A DNA stretch of 15,520 bases from Pelethousia sp002409725 (GCA_937915455.1 CALDNN010000083.1:1-15520); one strand, 5' to 3'. Shown: positions 6,307-13,448, numbered from the stretch's first letter. Notes: generated by a model from the letters alone, not told the origin. Numbers and translations: made by a program.

Positions 6307-7422
6307 ATGCTAAGAATGGCAGACATGGCGGATAAGGAAACACTCAAAGCCCTGTGGAAGCTTTGCTTTAATGAAGAGCAGGGGTTTTTGGATTGGTTCT
6401 TTGAAAACCGCTTCTTGCCGGATTATTGCCCCGTATATGAGGAAGAGGGCGGCATCGCTTCGGCCCTGCATTCCTTGCCCGTATATATCAGCCTGCGGGA
6501 TAGCATCCTACCCTGCGCCATCGTGGCAGGCGTGGCCACGCATCCGGACTATCGGGGCCGGGGCCTGATGAATAAGCTTTTGGCCTTTTTTATGGATAGG
6601 CTGCGGCAGGAGGGCATCCCCCTCATTGCCCACAGGCCGGTGAATCTCGAGATCTACCGCTCCGCGGGCCATTTCCCGGCCAGCGACAGCCGCTTTGTGG
6701 AGCTGGCCGCCTCGGCCCCCCGCCCTTTGACGGATGATTGTGTGGATTGGGATATCCCCGGCCATTATGCGGATCTATACCGCTGCTATAACCGCTTTGC
6801 CAAAAGCTATTCCGGTATGGTACAGCGCTCCTATGCGGATTTCGTGCTCAAATGCGGGGATTACCTCGCGAGCGGCGCTCTCTGCGTGGCCACGCTGGAT
6901 GCACATGGCAATGTGGAGGGCTATTGCCTCTATTTTAAGGAAGAAGGGGAAGAGCCCGCCCTGCTGGGCGAGGAATGCGCGGCCCTTTCGCCCGAGGCCT
7001 ATGGCCGGCTCTACGCCGCGCTGGCCCGGCGTTCTGCCGGCCGCCTGCTGAAGCTGCGCCTAGCCCCGGATGCCGGCCTGGCCCCCGAGGGCGCGCGGGT
7101 GAAGGTGCTGCCCAGGAGCGTTCTAGGGGTCACAGACGTATCTGCCCTGCTATCCAGCTTATGCCTCCCGGACGAGGGGGCCATCGAGGTAATCGACCCG
7201 CTGCTCCCCGCCAACCGGGGCGTATTCAGCCTGGTGGGCCGGCCCACAAGCGAACGGCCTCAACTACGCATCCCCGCCGGTCGGCTGGCCCAATGGGCCG
7301 TGGGTTACCGCAGCATGGCGGATTTGGTGAAAACGAGCCAGGCCACAGCCCCAGATCCCGCCATCGTGCCGCGGATGGACGAGCTGGGCATGCGGCCTTG
7401 CTTTATCATCGACGAATATTAA
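6307..7422 (+). CDS. Eis-type GNAT N-acetyltransferase
   Basis: A 371-residue protein with the layout of the Eis/two-GNAT plus sterol-carrier-like family: an N-terminal GNAT domain with acetyl-CoA loop VATHPDYRGRGLMNKL (76-91), a degenerate second GNAT region, and a C-terminal part from about 250 containing IEVIDPLLPANRGVFSL and LAQWAVGYRSMADL. In Mycobacterium Eis a Tyr acts as general acid and the C-terminal carboxylate as base; here Y117 in IYRSAGHFPA is at the matching place and the chain ends in DEY. Family members acetylate amine groups of small molecules or proteins; the substrate here is unknown. AAGGAGG at 6293-6299 sets the start. It follows ltaE by 49 bases without a terminator, so it is probably in the same transcript, and its stop is 1 base from the stop of the opposing sirtuin gene. 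Confidence 0.85.
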   Translation: MLRMADMADKETLKALWKLCFNEEQGFLDWFFENRFLPDYCPVYEEEGGIASALHSLPVYISLRDSILPCAIVAGVATHPDYRGRGLMNKLLAFFMDRLRQEGIPLIAHRPVNLEIYRSAGHFPASDSRFVELAASAPRPLTDDCVDWDIPGHYADLYRCYNRFAKSYSGMVQRSYADFVLKCGDYLASGALCVATLDAHGNVEGYCLYFKEEGEEPALLGEECAALSPEAYGRLYAALARRSAGRLLKLRLAPDAGLAPEGARVKVLPRSVLGVTDVSALLSSLCLPDEGAIEVIDPLLPANRGVFSLVGRPTSERPQLRIPAGRLAQWAVGYRSMADLVKTSQATAPDPAIVPRMDELGMRPCFIIDEY

Positions 7423-7423
7423 G

Positions 7424-8155
7424 CTATTGCGGCACGGCCGCTTGCAGGATTTCCCCAATGGGCCCCCGGATGACCAGGTTCGCCTGCCTGTCATAGGGGG
7501 TCTCTGTTTTATTGATGAGCACCAGGTTTTTACCCATGAAATATTGCAGCAAGGAGGCGGCCGGATACACGGCCAGCGAAGTGCCGCCCACGATGAGCAG
7601 ATCCGCGCTGCTGATGGCGGCCATGGCCCCCCGCCAGACGATATCGCTCAGCGGCTCGCCGTAGAGCACCACCTCCGGCTTGATCACAGCGCCGCAGGCG
7701 TCGCAATGGGGCACGCCCTGGCTATGGCGGATGTAGTCCCCATCAAAGAGCTTGTTGCAGGCCATACAGCGGTTCCATTCCACATTGCCATGCAGGGTGT
7801 AAACCCGCTTGCTGCCCGCCATCTGGTGCAGGTTGTCGATATTCTGCGTAACAACGGCGTTGAGCTTGCCCCGCGCCTCCAGCCGCGCCAAGGCGTAATG
7901 GGCCGGGTTGGGCTGTGCCTCCATCATCAAAATGCTCTTGTAATAGGTGTAAAAGGTCTCGGTCTCGTGCAAAAAGAAATCATGGGAAAGCAGCACCTCC
8001 GGCGTGTAGCCGAAGCGCTTGCGGGCCGCCTCTGCCGAACCCGCGCTGCGAAAATCCGGTATGCCGCTCTCGGTCGATACCCCCGCGCCGCCCAGAAAGG
8101 CAGCCACGCGGCTCTTTTCCAGCATCTCTTTAAGCTGCTCCACAGCTTTCTCCAT
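7424..8155 (-). CDS. cobB: Sirtuin NAD-dependent protein deacylase (Sir2/CobB family)
   Basis: A 243-residue SIR2-fold protein that removes acetyl or other acyl groups from lysines using NAD, releasing nicotinamide and O-acyl-ADP-ribose. Seen: GAGVSTESGIPDFRS (23-37), QNIDNLH (104-110), catalytic H122 in LHGNVEW, a complete zinc set C130, C133, C151 and C154, and GTSLAVYPAA (191-200). Length is normal for bacterial sirtuins. A GA(G)-rich site (complement of 8164-8172) precedes the ATG, and a good promoter lies at 8182-8210. The gene is flanked on both sides by GNAT acetyltransferase genes, facing one and diverging from the other. Known bacterial partners of such enzymes are AMP-forming acyl-CoA synthetases, one of which is encoded at 2647-5106. 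Confidence 0.95.
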   Translation of the reverse strand: MEKAVEQLKEMLEKSRVAAFLGGAGVSTESGIPDFRSAGSAEAARKRFGYTPEVLLSHDFFLHETETFYTYYKSILMMEAQPNPAHYALARLEARGKLNAVVTQNIDNLHQMAGSKRVYTLHGNVEWNRCMACNKLFDGDYIRHSQGVPHCDACGAVIKPEVVLYGEPLSDIVWRGAMAAISSADLLIVGGTSLAVYPAASLLQYFMGKNLVLINKTETPYDRQANLVIRGPIGEILQAAVPQ

Positions 8156-8181
8156 CGCAATCGCCCCCCTCTTTTTCTTTT

Positions 8182-8210
8182 ATCATACCCCCGTAAGGGC
8201 GCGGGTGCAA
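8182..8210 (-). promoter_or_regulatory. SigA-type promoter for the sirtuin gene
   Basis: Read on the - strand: TTGCAC (8210-8205), a 17-base spacer, TATGAT (8187-8182). The -10 matches 5 of 6 and the -35 matches 4 of 6. The leader is about 20 bases. It lies back to back with the promoter at 8235-8263, with 24 bases between the two -35 elements. Confidence 0.65.
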
Positions 8211-8234
8211 GCGGCGGGCCGCCATACGGAGCGG

Positions 8235-8263
8235 TTGCGGCGCGCCTTATATTTTGCTATGCT
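8235..8263 (+). promoter_or_regulatory. Extended -10 promoter for the second GNAT gene
   Basis: TTGCGG (8235-8240), 17 bases, TATGCT (8258-8263), with a TGC directly before the -10 (8255-8257). The extended -10 would compensate for the weak -35. Confidence 0.6.
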
Positions 8264-8295
8264 ATCAAAAAGAATCGGTAGATAAAGGAGTTTTT

Positions 8296-8943
8296 ATGGA
8301 TATACAGCTAAGGCGCGAACAGCCTGCGGACTATCGCGAAACCGAAAATCTGACACGGGAAGCCTTCTGGAACCAGTATGCGCCCGGCTGCGACGAGCAT
8401 TACCTGGCGCACATCCTGCGCGGCAGCCCGGCCTTTATGCCGGAGCTGGATGCGGTGGCTTTACTCGATGGCAAGATCGTGGGCAATGTTATGCATACGC
8501 GTGCGCGCATCCAAGGGGACGATGGCAGCGAATATGGGGTGCTGGCTTTAGGGCCGATCTCTGTGCTGCCCGCATACCAGCGCCGGGGCATTGGCTGCCA
8601 AATGATTGAATACACCAGGAAGCTGGCCCGGGAGATGGGCTTTCGGGCGATCTTTCTCTATGGCGACCCGGCTTACTATTCCCGGCAGGGCTTTGTAGCC
8701 GCGGAATCCTTTGGCATCCGCACGGCGGAGAATATGTATGCCGTTGCGCTGCAAGGCTACGAACTGTACCCGGGCGCTTTGGCCGGAGCCAGCGGGCGCT
8801 ATTATGAGGATGAAATCTACAACGTGGATAAACGGGCCTCCGCCGCATTTGATAAATCCTTCCCGCCCAAGGAGCTAATCAGCGACACGCCCAACCAGCG
8901 CCGGTTTAAAGAGATCGTCGTTCTGCAAAGGCCGGCGGAATAA
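8296..8943 (+). CDS. GNAT family N-acetyltransferase (YhbS-like)
   Basis: A 215-residue GNAT protein. The acetyl-CoA binding motif A is LGPISVLPAYQRRGIGCQMI (85-104), and GDPAYYSRQGF (123-133) is the typical motif B segment of the YhbS-type subgroup. The region after about 150 is a family-specific extension without a motif I recognise. The ATG at 8296 is chosen because AAAGGAG (8284-8290) is well placed; the frame is open for 14 codons upstream but those codons overlap the promoter. It is a single-gene unit ended by the bidirectional terminator at 8966-8995. Substrate unknown; many relatives act on small amines or on protein amines. Confidence 0.88.
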   Translation: MDIQLRREQPADYRETENLTREAFWNQYAPGCDEHYLAHILRGSPAFMPELDAVALLDGKIVGNVMHTRARIQGDDGSEYGVLALGPISVLPAYQRRGIGCQMIEYTRKLAREMGFRAIFLYGDPAYYSRQGFVAAESFGIRTAENMYAVALQGYELYPGALAGASGRYYEDEIYNVDKRASAAFDKSFPPKELISDTPNQRRFKEIVVLQRPAE

Positions 8944-8965
8944 ACTCGACCAATAGCCCAAAAAC

Positions 8966-8995
8966 AAACGAGGTGCATGCGCATCTCGTTTTGCT
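8966..8995. terminator. Bidirectional intrinsic terminator between the GNAT gene and malQ
   Basis: An 11-bp stem (AAACGAGGTGC / GCATCTCGTTT, one G-T pair) with a 4-base loop. On the + strand it is followed by TTTTGCTT; on the - strand by TGTTTTTGGG. It lies between convergent stop codons, 22 bases after the GNAT stop and 10 bases after the malQ stop, so it can end both transcripts. Confidence 0.85.
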
Positions 8996-9005
8996 TACCC
9001 GCAGC

Positions 9006-10487
9006 TTATTTGCAGCGGCCGTACATTTTGGTATAGACGGCGATCTTATCCGCCAGGGCCGGGCTGGCCGCGCCGGGCCGCATGCGCCAGCGCCAGTTGT
9101 CGCCGATGGTACCGGGTATGTTCATGCGGGCTGCAGCGGGCAGGCCCAGGTAATCCTGCATCTGGGCGATGAACAGATCTGCCACGGAGCTCATGCCGCC
9201 CCGGATTAGGCCCCAGGCAAAGCCCTCTTTTTCATTTAGATTAAGGTAGCGCCGGGCAAAGGCCACGTCCTCTCGGGCCGCCTCGCTGAACCAGCCCGCG
9301 GCGGTGGTGTTATCGTGGGTACCGGTGTAGCAAACGCAGTTGCGTGGGTAGGCATGGGGCAGGTAACCGCTGGGCTCGCGTGCGTCGAAGGCGAATTGCA
9401 GCACCTTCATGCCCGGGTAGCCGGAATCCGCCACCAATTGATGCACCTCGGGCGTGAGGTAGCCCAAGTCTTCGGCGATGATGGGCAGAGCGGGGAATTC
9501 CCGCTGCACGGCCTTAATAAAATCGAGCCCCGGCCCTTTGGCCCATTCGCCGTCGCGGGCCGTGCTTTCCCCCGCCTTCACGCGCCAGTAGCTCTCCAGG
9601 CCCCGGAAATGATCGATGCGCAGCGCGTCATAGAGCCGCGTGGCCCCCCGAATACGATCGAGCCACCAGCCGTAATCCGATTTTGCCAGCGCCTCCCAAT
9701 CGTAGACGGGGTTGCCCCAGAGCTGGCCATCCGCCGTGAAATAGTCCGGCGGCACGCCGGATACCCAAAGGGGCCGCCGGTCTTCGCCCAACTGGAAGAT
9801 ATCCGGCCTGGCCCACACATCCGCCGAATCCAGCGCCACGTAAATGGGCAAATCGCCGATCAGCCGGACGCCCTGCGCTTGTGCATAGGCCCGGAAGGCC
9901 CGCCATTGGCGGAAGAAGAGATATTGCGTATAAGCATAAAAGGCAGCTTCTTCGGACAAAAGACCGCGGTAATAATCCAGCGCCCCGGCCTCGCGCATGC
10001 GGATATCGGCGGGCCACTCGGTGAAGGGAGCCATGCCGAAATGGGCCTTGAGGGCCATGAAGAGGGCGTAATCCGCCATCCAGGCTGCATTTTCTTTGGC
10101 AAAGGCGGCCTGCGCCGCTTCCTCACGATGCCGTCCCCGCTGGAAGGCCAGCCGGAGCAGGCCAAAACGCCGCGCGTGCAGGCCGCCGTAATCCACCCCG
10201 TCCGCATCAACCGGGCAAAGATGGGGCCGCGCCTCGTCTTCCGTAAGCAACCCTTCCTCAATCAGCAGGCCGATATCGATGAAATAAGGATTGCCCGCAA
10301 AGGAGGAAAAGAGCTGGTAGGGGGAATCCCCATAGCCCGTAGGCCCCATGGGCAAAAGCTGCCAATAGCGCTGCCCGGCCCGGGCCAAAAAATCCACGTA
10401 AGCATAAGCCTCCCTGCCCAAAGCGCCGATGCCGAATCGATTGGGCAGGGAGGAAATATGCATTAAAATGCCGCTGCTGCGTTCCAT
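9006..10487 (-). CDS. malQ: 4-alpha-glucanotransferase (amylomaltase, GH77)
   Basis: A 493-residue GH77 enzyme that transfers 4-alpha-glucan segments between maltodextrins or to glucose in the cytoplasm, in maltose/glycogen metabolism. Catalytic residues fall where expected for the roughly 500-residue amylomaltases: nucleophile D292 in ALRIDHFRGLESYW, acid/base E339 in IIAEDLGYL, and D392 in YTGTHDNTT. The N-terminus RSSGILMHISSLP and GPTGYGDSPYQ (48-58) are also typical. The frame is open 36 codons further upstream, but the ATG at 10485-10487 is preferred: AAAGGA (10495-10500) is correctly placed and the promoter lies within the extra stretch. No other glycogen or maltose gene is in the window. 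It is the last gene of the - strand group but has its own strong promoter. Confidence 0.96.
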   Translation of the reverse strand: MERSSGILMHISSLPNRFGIGALGREAYAYVDFLARAGQRYWQLLPMGPTGYGDSPYQLFSSFAGNPYFIDIGLLIEEGLLTEDEARPHLCPVDADGVDYGGLHARRFGLLRLAFQRGRHREEAAQAAFAKENAAWMADYALFMALKAHFGMAPFTEWPADIRMREAGALDYYRGLLSEEAAFYAYTQYLFFRQWRAFRAYAQAQGVRLIGDLPIYVALDSADVWARPDIFQLGEDRRPLWVSGVPPDYFTADGQLWGNPVYDWEALAKSDYGWWLDRIRGATRLYDALRIDHFRGLESYWRVKAGESTARDGEWAKGPGLDFIKAVQREFPALPIIAEDLGYLTPEVHQLVADSGYPGMKVLQFAFDAREPSGYLPHAYPRNCVCYTGTHDNTTAAGWFSEAAREDVAFARRYLNLNEKEGFAWGLIRGGMSSVADLFIAQMQDYLGLPAAARMNIPGTIGDNWRWRMRPGAASPALADKIAVYTKMYGRCK

Positions 10488-10532
10488 CTTTGCATCCTTT
10501 TTCACCGGCCGGGCCGGGCGTAAATTCATAAG

Positions 10533-10558
10533 CAAGGCCGGAACCGATTCCGGCCTTG
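10533..10558 (-). promoter_or_regulatory. 11-bp palindrome at the malQ transcript start: operator or 5' hairpin
   Basis: CAAGGCCGGAA and TTCCGGCCTTG are perfect inverted arms around a 4-base centre. The predicted start of transcription is near 10560, so the dyad covers about +2 to +28. In RNA it would fold into a very stable 5'-terminal hairpin; in DNA it could be a repressor operator. No U-tract follows on the - strand, which argues against a terminator. Confidence 0.5.
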
Positions 10559-10566
10559 GCGCATAT

Positions 10567-10595
10567 ATTGTAGCATCCTCCGCCGCTCCTGTCAA
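10567..10595 (-). promoter_or_regulatory. Near-consensus SigA promoter for malQ
   Basis: Read on the - strand: TTGACA (10595-10590, perfect), 17-base spacer, TACAAT (10572-10567, 5 of 6), with TGC directly before the -10. This is the strongest -35/-10 pair I see in the window. The leader to the malQ ATG is about 73 bases. Confidence 0.8.
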
Positions 10596-10602
10596 AAAGC
10601 GC

Positions 10603-10618
10603 GCAAAGCGGCAAAGCG
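10603..10618 (-). repeat. Tandem 8-bp repeat upstream of the malQ promoter
   Basis: GCAAAGCG occurs twice head to tail (10603-10610, 10611-10618), centred about 50 bases upstream of the predicted malQ transcript start. The position suits an activator site, but the repeat is short and may be chance. Confidence 0.35.
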
Positions 10619-10694
10619 TGCCATAGGGAGCCTTGCGAGCGGCGAGAGCAAGGGCGCGGCGTCCAATATGGGCGGCGCGCCCTCAGGCGCTATT

Positions 10695-11990
10695 TCAGGC
10701 TAGGCGCAAGCCTTTGGGCAGGTGGTTTTTGAGCATGCCCTCCACCGCCTTGCCCAATCCCAGCGGGTAACCATCCACAGCCGCCCGGCACCAGCCTTGC
10801 AGGCCAGGCGCGGGAACGACCTGGCCCTGCAGATACGCGTTTAGCGCTTCCCCTTCCAAGGGAAGCGTTTGCCGCCATTCTACCCCCGTAGCCATAGCCA
10901 GCGCGTGGCTGGGCCGGAAGCGGCCGTTCACCATATCCCCCGCGTAGACCCCGGCGGTCAGCAACCGCGCCCGCTCTAGTCCTCTAGGCAGGGCTTCGGC
11001 CAGGGCAAGCACCCGGCCGTCCGGTAAAAGCACGATCTCGCCGGCTGGCGGCGCGGCTAAAGCCTCGGCGCAGAAATCCCTGTAGGCTGCTTCCTTGCAG
11101 GGCTGCAAGGCCAGGCGCTGGGGCTTTATTTTTTCGCCCGCAGGCGCGCCCGTCCTTTGGAGCCGGGCTACGAAATGGCCCTCGCCGGGGAAGGTATGCG
11201 GATAGAGCCTCTGCATAGAAAGCAGGCTGAAATCCTTATGAGAAGCGCAAAAGGCCTCCACCACGCCCTCGTTTTCCTCTGGGGAAAAAGTGCAGGTGGA
11301 ATAGGCCAGCGCCCCGCCCGCGGCCACGGCCTCAGCCGCGCTTTCGAGAATGGCCTTTTGCCGCTGGGCGCAGGCCAGCACATGCGCTGGCGACCATTCG
11401 GCTATGGCGTTTGGGTCCTTGCGGAACATGCCCTCGCCGGAGCAGGGGGCGTCCACCAGCACGGCGTCGAAGAAGCCTGCCAGCGCTTCACACAAGACAT
11501 CCGGCCGGTTACAGGTAACGGCCGCGTTGGTAACGCCCAGGCGTTCGAGGTTGTAGCGCAGGGTTTTGGCCCGGCCCGGTACCAGCTCATTGGCCACCAG
11601 CAAGCCCCGGCCCGCCAGATGGGCCGCGATGCCGCCGCTCTTGCCGCCGGGCGCCGCGCACAAGTCGAGCACTCGCATGCCGGGGCGGACAGCCAGCGCC
11701 GCGATGGGGGCCATGGCGGATGGCTCCTGCAAATAGAACAGCCCGGCCAGATGATAGGGATGGCTGCCGATGGCGGGCGCGTCCCCCATGAGCAGGAACC
11801 CTTCTGGTAGGATGTCTGAAGGAGTTAGGGCAAAGGGCGAAAGGGCCGAGAATGCTTTAGGCGTGATGCGCAGGCCGTTGACGCGCAGGCCCCGCTTGGG
11901 CGGCTGCTCATAACAAGTGAAAAAGGCCGGGGCCTCGGGCCCCAGCTGCTTTTTCATGCGCGTTATAAAATCTTGCGGTAGCTGTATCAT
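10695..11990 (-). CDS. rsmF: rRNA cytosine-C5 methyltransferase, RsmF/RsmB (NOL1/NOP2/Sun) family
   Basis: A 431-residue S-adenosylmethionine-dependent RNA m5C methyltransferase, most like RsmF/YebU-type proteins by its N-terminus (LPQDFITRMKKQLG) and its C-terminal extension. Seen: SAM motif LDLCAAPGGKS (108-118), DAPCSGEGMFRKDP (180-193) with the release cysteine C183, and STCTFSPEEN (231-240) with the nucleophile C233. Residues about 330-431 form the RsmF-type C-terminal region, probably RNA binding. The frame is open another 76 codons upstream, but those overlap the NlpC/P60 gene; the ATG at 11988-11990 gives the conserved N-terminus. Its ribosome binding site is weak, and it starts 28 bases after the NlpC/P60 stop, so it is likely co-transcribed with that gene. 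The exact target cytosine cannot be told from sequence. Confidence 0.88.
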   Translation of the reverse strand: MIQLPQDFITRMKKQLGPEAPAFFTCYEQPPKRGLRVNGLRITPKAFSALSPFALTPSDILPEGFLLMGDAPAIGSHPYHLAGLFYLQEPSAMAPIAALAVRPGMRVLDLCAAPGGKSGGIAAHLAGRGLLVANELVPGRAKTLRYNLERLGVTNAAVTCNRPDVLCEALAGFFDAVLVDAPCSGEGMFRKDPNAIAEWSPAHVLACAQRQKAILESAAEAVAAGGALAYSTCTFSPEENEGVVEAFCASHKDFSLLSMQRLYPHTFPGEGHFVARLQRTGAPAGEKIKPQRLALQPCKEAAYRDFCAEALAAPPAGEIVLLPDGRVLALAEALPRGLERARLLTAGVYAGDMVNGRFRPSHALAMATGVEWRQTLPLEGEALNAYLQGQVVPAPGLQGWCRAAVDGYPLGLGKAVEGMLKNHLPKGLRLA

Positions 11991-12018
11991 GCTATGTTTA
12001 TATCCAACTAAATTAAGG

Positions 12019-13371
12019 TTAAAACACGCGCTTGGCCCATTGGAAATTGCTGATGGACCACTCCGTCCAGCTGCTGATGATGACCTTACCCGCCGAGGAG
12101 GAGGCATGGATATACTGGCCGCCGCCCAGATAAATGCCCGTGTGGCCGATGGTAGAAGCGCCCACGCTGTTGGTGAAGAAGAGCAGATCGCCCTGCTGTA
12201 GGCTGCCACGATCGGCAATGGTTTGCCAGCTGCTGACCTGCGCGAAGTTCCTGGCCGCCATGCGGCCCACCTTCACGCCCGCCGAACGCAGGCAATAGTA
12301 GACGAAACCCGAGCAATCGAAGGTGCTGGGGCCTTCATCACCCAATACATAGGCACAGCCCAGCCTGCTCTGGCCGGCGGCGATCATTGCCCCCACGCCG
12401 GAGCCGGTTACGGGGATGTTATCGCTGCCGGAGCCGGAATCCGTGCCCGTCCAGTTGCTGCCGGAGCCGGAATCCGTACCCGTCCAGTTGCTGCCGGGCG
12501 CGCTGGTGGTGGCGATGAGCGGATCCTGCGTTTGGGAGGGGGAATCCGTCCACACCGGGGCCTTCGTGGAACCGGGGGAGCTGGTCTTAACAGGCTTAGC
12601 CGTGGCCCTGGGCTTGGGGGTAGGCGTGGGGTCTACCTTGGGCCGGGCTTTGGAAGAAAAGAGCACATCCCGCGTTTCTTGATCGGCAACGCCCGAAGCG
12701 TTGAGCTTATTCTTGGTTTGGAAGGCGGAAAGGGCAGCTTGCGTGGCCGTGCCGAAATAGCCGTTGCGCTTTTCGCCATAGTAGCCCAGGTCGTAAAGCT
12801 GGTTTTGCAGTCGCTTGACGTCGCCGCCGGAATCGCCCGTCTGCAGCCTGTAGACCGCGGCCTGGCCGGAAAAAAGCAGTTCCTGGGTAAGCTCGTCCGC
12901 CTCGCCGGTCTCCGTCATATGGTGCACGCGTTGGAAGCGCTTGATGGCCTCCGCCGTTTGCTCGCCAAAGAGGGTGGTGGGCTCGTCGCCCTCCATATAT
13001 TCAAGCTCCATCAATCTTAGCTGGATGGAGGAGACGATTTCGTCCGTATCGCCCTGGCGCAGGGCCTTATATTGGCTGGCCGCCGTCTGGGAGCGGGCAG
13101 GGTCTTGCTCGGATGGCAGGGCCGCCGCTATGCCGGCTACCTCGGGCTGGGGGGTGAGCGTGGGAGCGGGCGCGGCATTTACCATGGCGGCGGATACCTC
13201 CACGATGGTAGGCGCAAGGCCCAGCACGTTAAAGAGCAGCGGTACGCCCACAAAGGCGAAAGCCAGCGCCAGCGCCCCGCTCAAAAGTGGCGTGCGAAGC
13301 CGCCGCCACAGGCTTGCCCGGGCCTCTTTGGCCCGGCGCTTTTCTTTCCAGCTGTTGGTATTCGTATCCAT
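12019..13371 (-). CDS. Membrane-anchored NlpC/P60 peptidoglycan hydrolase with two PG-binding domains
   Basis: A 450-residue cell-wall enzyme. A basic N-terminus (residues 9-26) is followed by one hydrophobic span (about 28-50), so the rest should face outward, anchored or released after cleavage. Two PG_binding_1 domains follow (about 100-168 with LRQGDTDEIVSSIQLRL; about 175-240 with LQTGDSGGDVKRLQ), then a Pro/Thr- then Gly/Ser-rich linker (242-322), then the NlpC/P60 domain. The catalytic set is visible: C353 in FDCSGFVYY, H410 in IGHTGIY, H422 in YIHAS. The family cleaves gamma-D-Glu-diamino acid stem-peptide bonds. The linker contains an exact 11-residue duplication. The ATG at 13371 has almost no Shine-Dalgarno sequence. 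The gene heads a probable unit with rsmF and diverges from the ABC-F gene. Confidence 0.93.
   Translation of the reverse strand: MDTNTNSWKEKRRAKEARASLWRRLRTPLLSGALALAFAFVGVPLLFNVLGLAPTIVEVSAAMVNAAPAPTLTPQPEVAGIAAALPSEQDPARSQTAASQYKALRQGDTDEIVSSIQLRLMELEYMEGDEPTTLFGEQTAEAIKRFQRVHHMTETGEADELTQELLFSGQAAVYRLQTGDSGGDVKRLQNQLYDLGYYGEKRNGYFGTATQAALSAFQTKNKLNASGVADQETRDVLFSSKARPKVDPTPTPKPRATAKPVKTSSPGSTKAPVWTDSPSQTQDPLIATTSAPGSNWTGTDSGSGSNWTGTDSGSGSDNIPVTGSGVGAMIAAGQSRLGCAYVLGDEGPSTFDCSGFVYYCLRSAGVKVGRMAARNFAQVSSWQTIADRGSLQQGDLLFFTNSVGASTIGHTGIYLGGGQYIHASSSAGKVIISSWTEWSISNFQWAKRVF
12424..12489 (-). repeat. Two tandem 33-bp units in the NlpC/P60 linker
   Basis: Units 12424-12456 and 12457-12489 are identical except for one synonymous change (G at 12445, A at 12478), and an 8-base partial third copy follows. 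They encode an 11-residue GSNWTGTDSGS-type repeat in the spacer before the catalytic domain. Confidence 0.9.
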
Positions 13372-13384
13372 GCGCCTATTTTAG

Positions 13385-13413
13385 CATATAGTGGGTATTT
13401 TTGTCTAATACAA
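13385..13413 (-). promoter_or_regulatory. Possible promoter for the NlpC/P60 gene
   Basis: Read on the - strand: TTGTAT (13413-13408), 17 bases, TATATG (13390-13385). Both boxes are weak. An overlapping extended -10 (TGCTAAAAT, 13386-13378) lies even nearer the start codon. Either would give a leader of at most about 8 bases. Confidence 0.35.
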
Positions 13414-13419
13414 CCGACG

Positions 13420-13448
13420 TTGGCAGCGCGAAAGCCTTGTGATATAAT
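13420..13448 (+). promoter_or_regulatory. SigA promoter for the ABC-F gene
   Basis: TTGGCA (13420-13425, 5 of 6), 17-base spacer, TATAAT (13443-13448, perfect). Transcription would start near 13455, about 30 bases before the ATG. The -35 is 6 bases from the -35 proposed for the opposing NlpC/P60 gene. Confidence 0.8.

Noticed and set aside
8211..8234. GC-rich near-palindrome between the divergent sirtuin and GNAT promoters as an operator
   Set aside because: GGCGGGCCGCC is imperfect and of low complexity; not distinguishable from background GC composition.
9315..10466. Long open frame on the + strand (383 codons) opposite malQ
   Set aside because: It lies wholly antisense to a secure GH77 gene, has no ribosome binding site or recognisable motif, and is expected from the high GC and codon bias. 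The same applies to the antisense frames at 7427-8281 (+), 1859-2632 (-), 3136-3783 (-), 4240-4845 (-) and 14145-14981 (-).
10631..10682. Short inverted repeats (CCTTGC/GCAAGG and GGGCGCG/CGCGCCC) after rsmF as a terminator
   Set aside because: Stems of 6-7 bp with 11-17-base loops and no U-tract on the - strand; too weak to call in GC-rich sequence.
11157..11810. Open frame on the + strand inside the rsmF gene
   Set aside because: Antisense shadow of conserved methyltransferase motifs; no start signal or domain.
12223..13020. 265-codon + strand frame across the NlpC/P60 gene
   Set aside because: Composition reflects the complement of the Gly/Ser and Pro/Thr linker; no ribosome binding site and no family resemblance.
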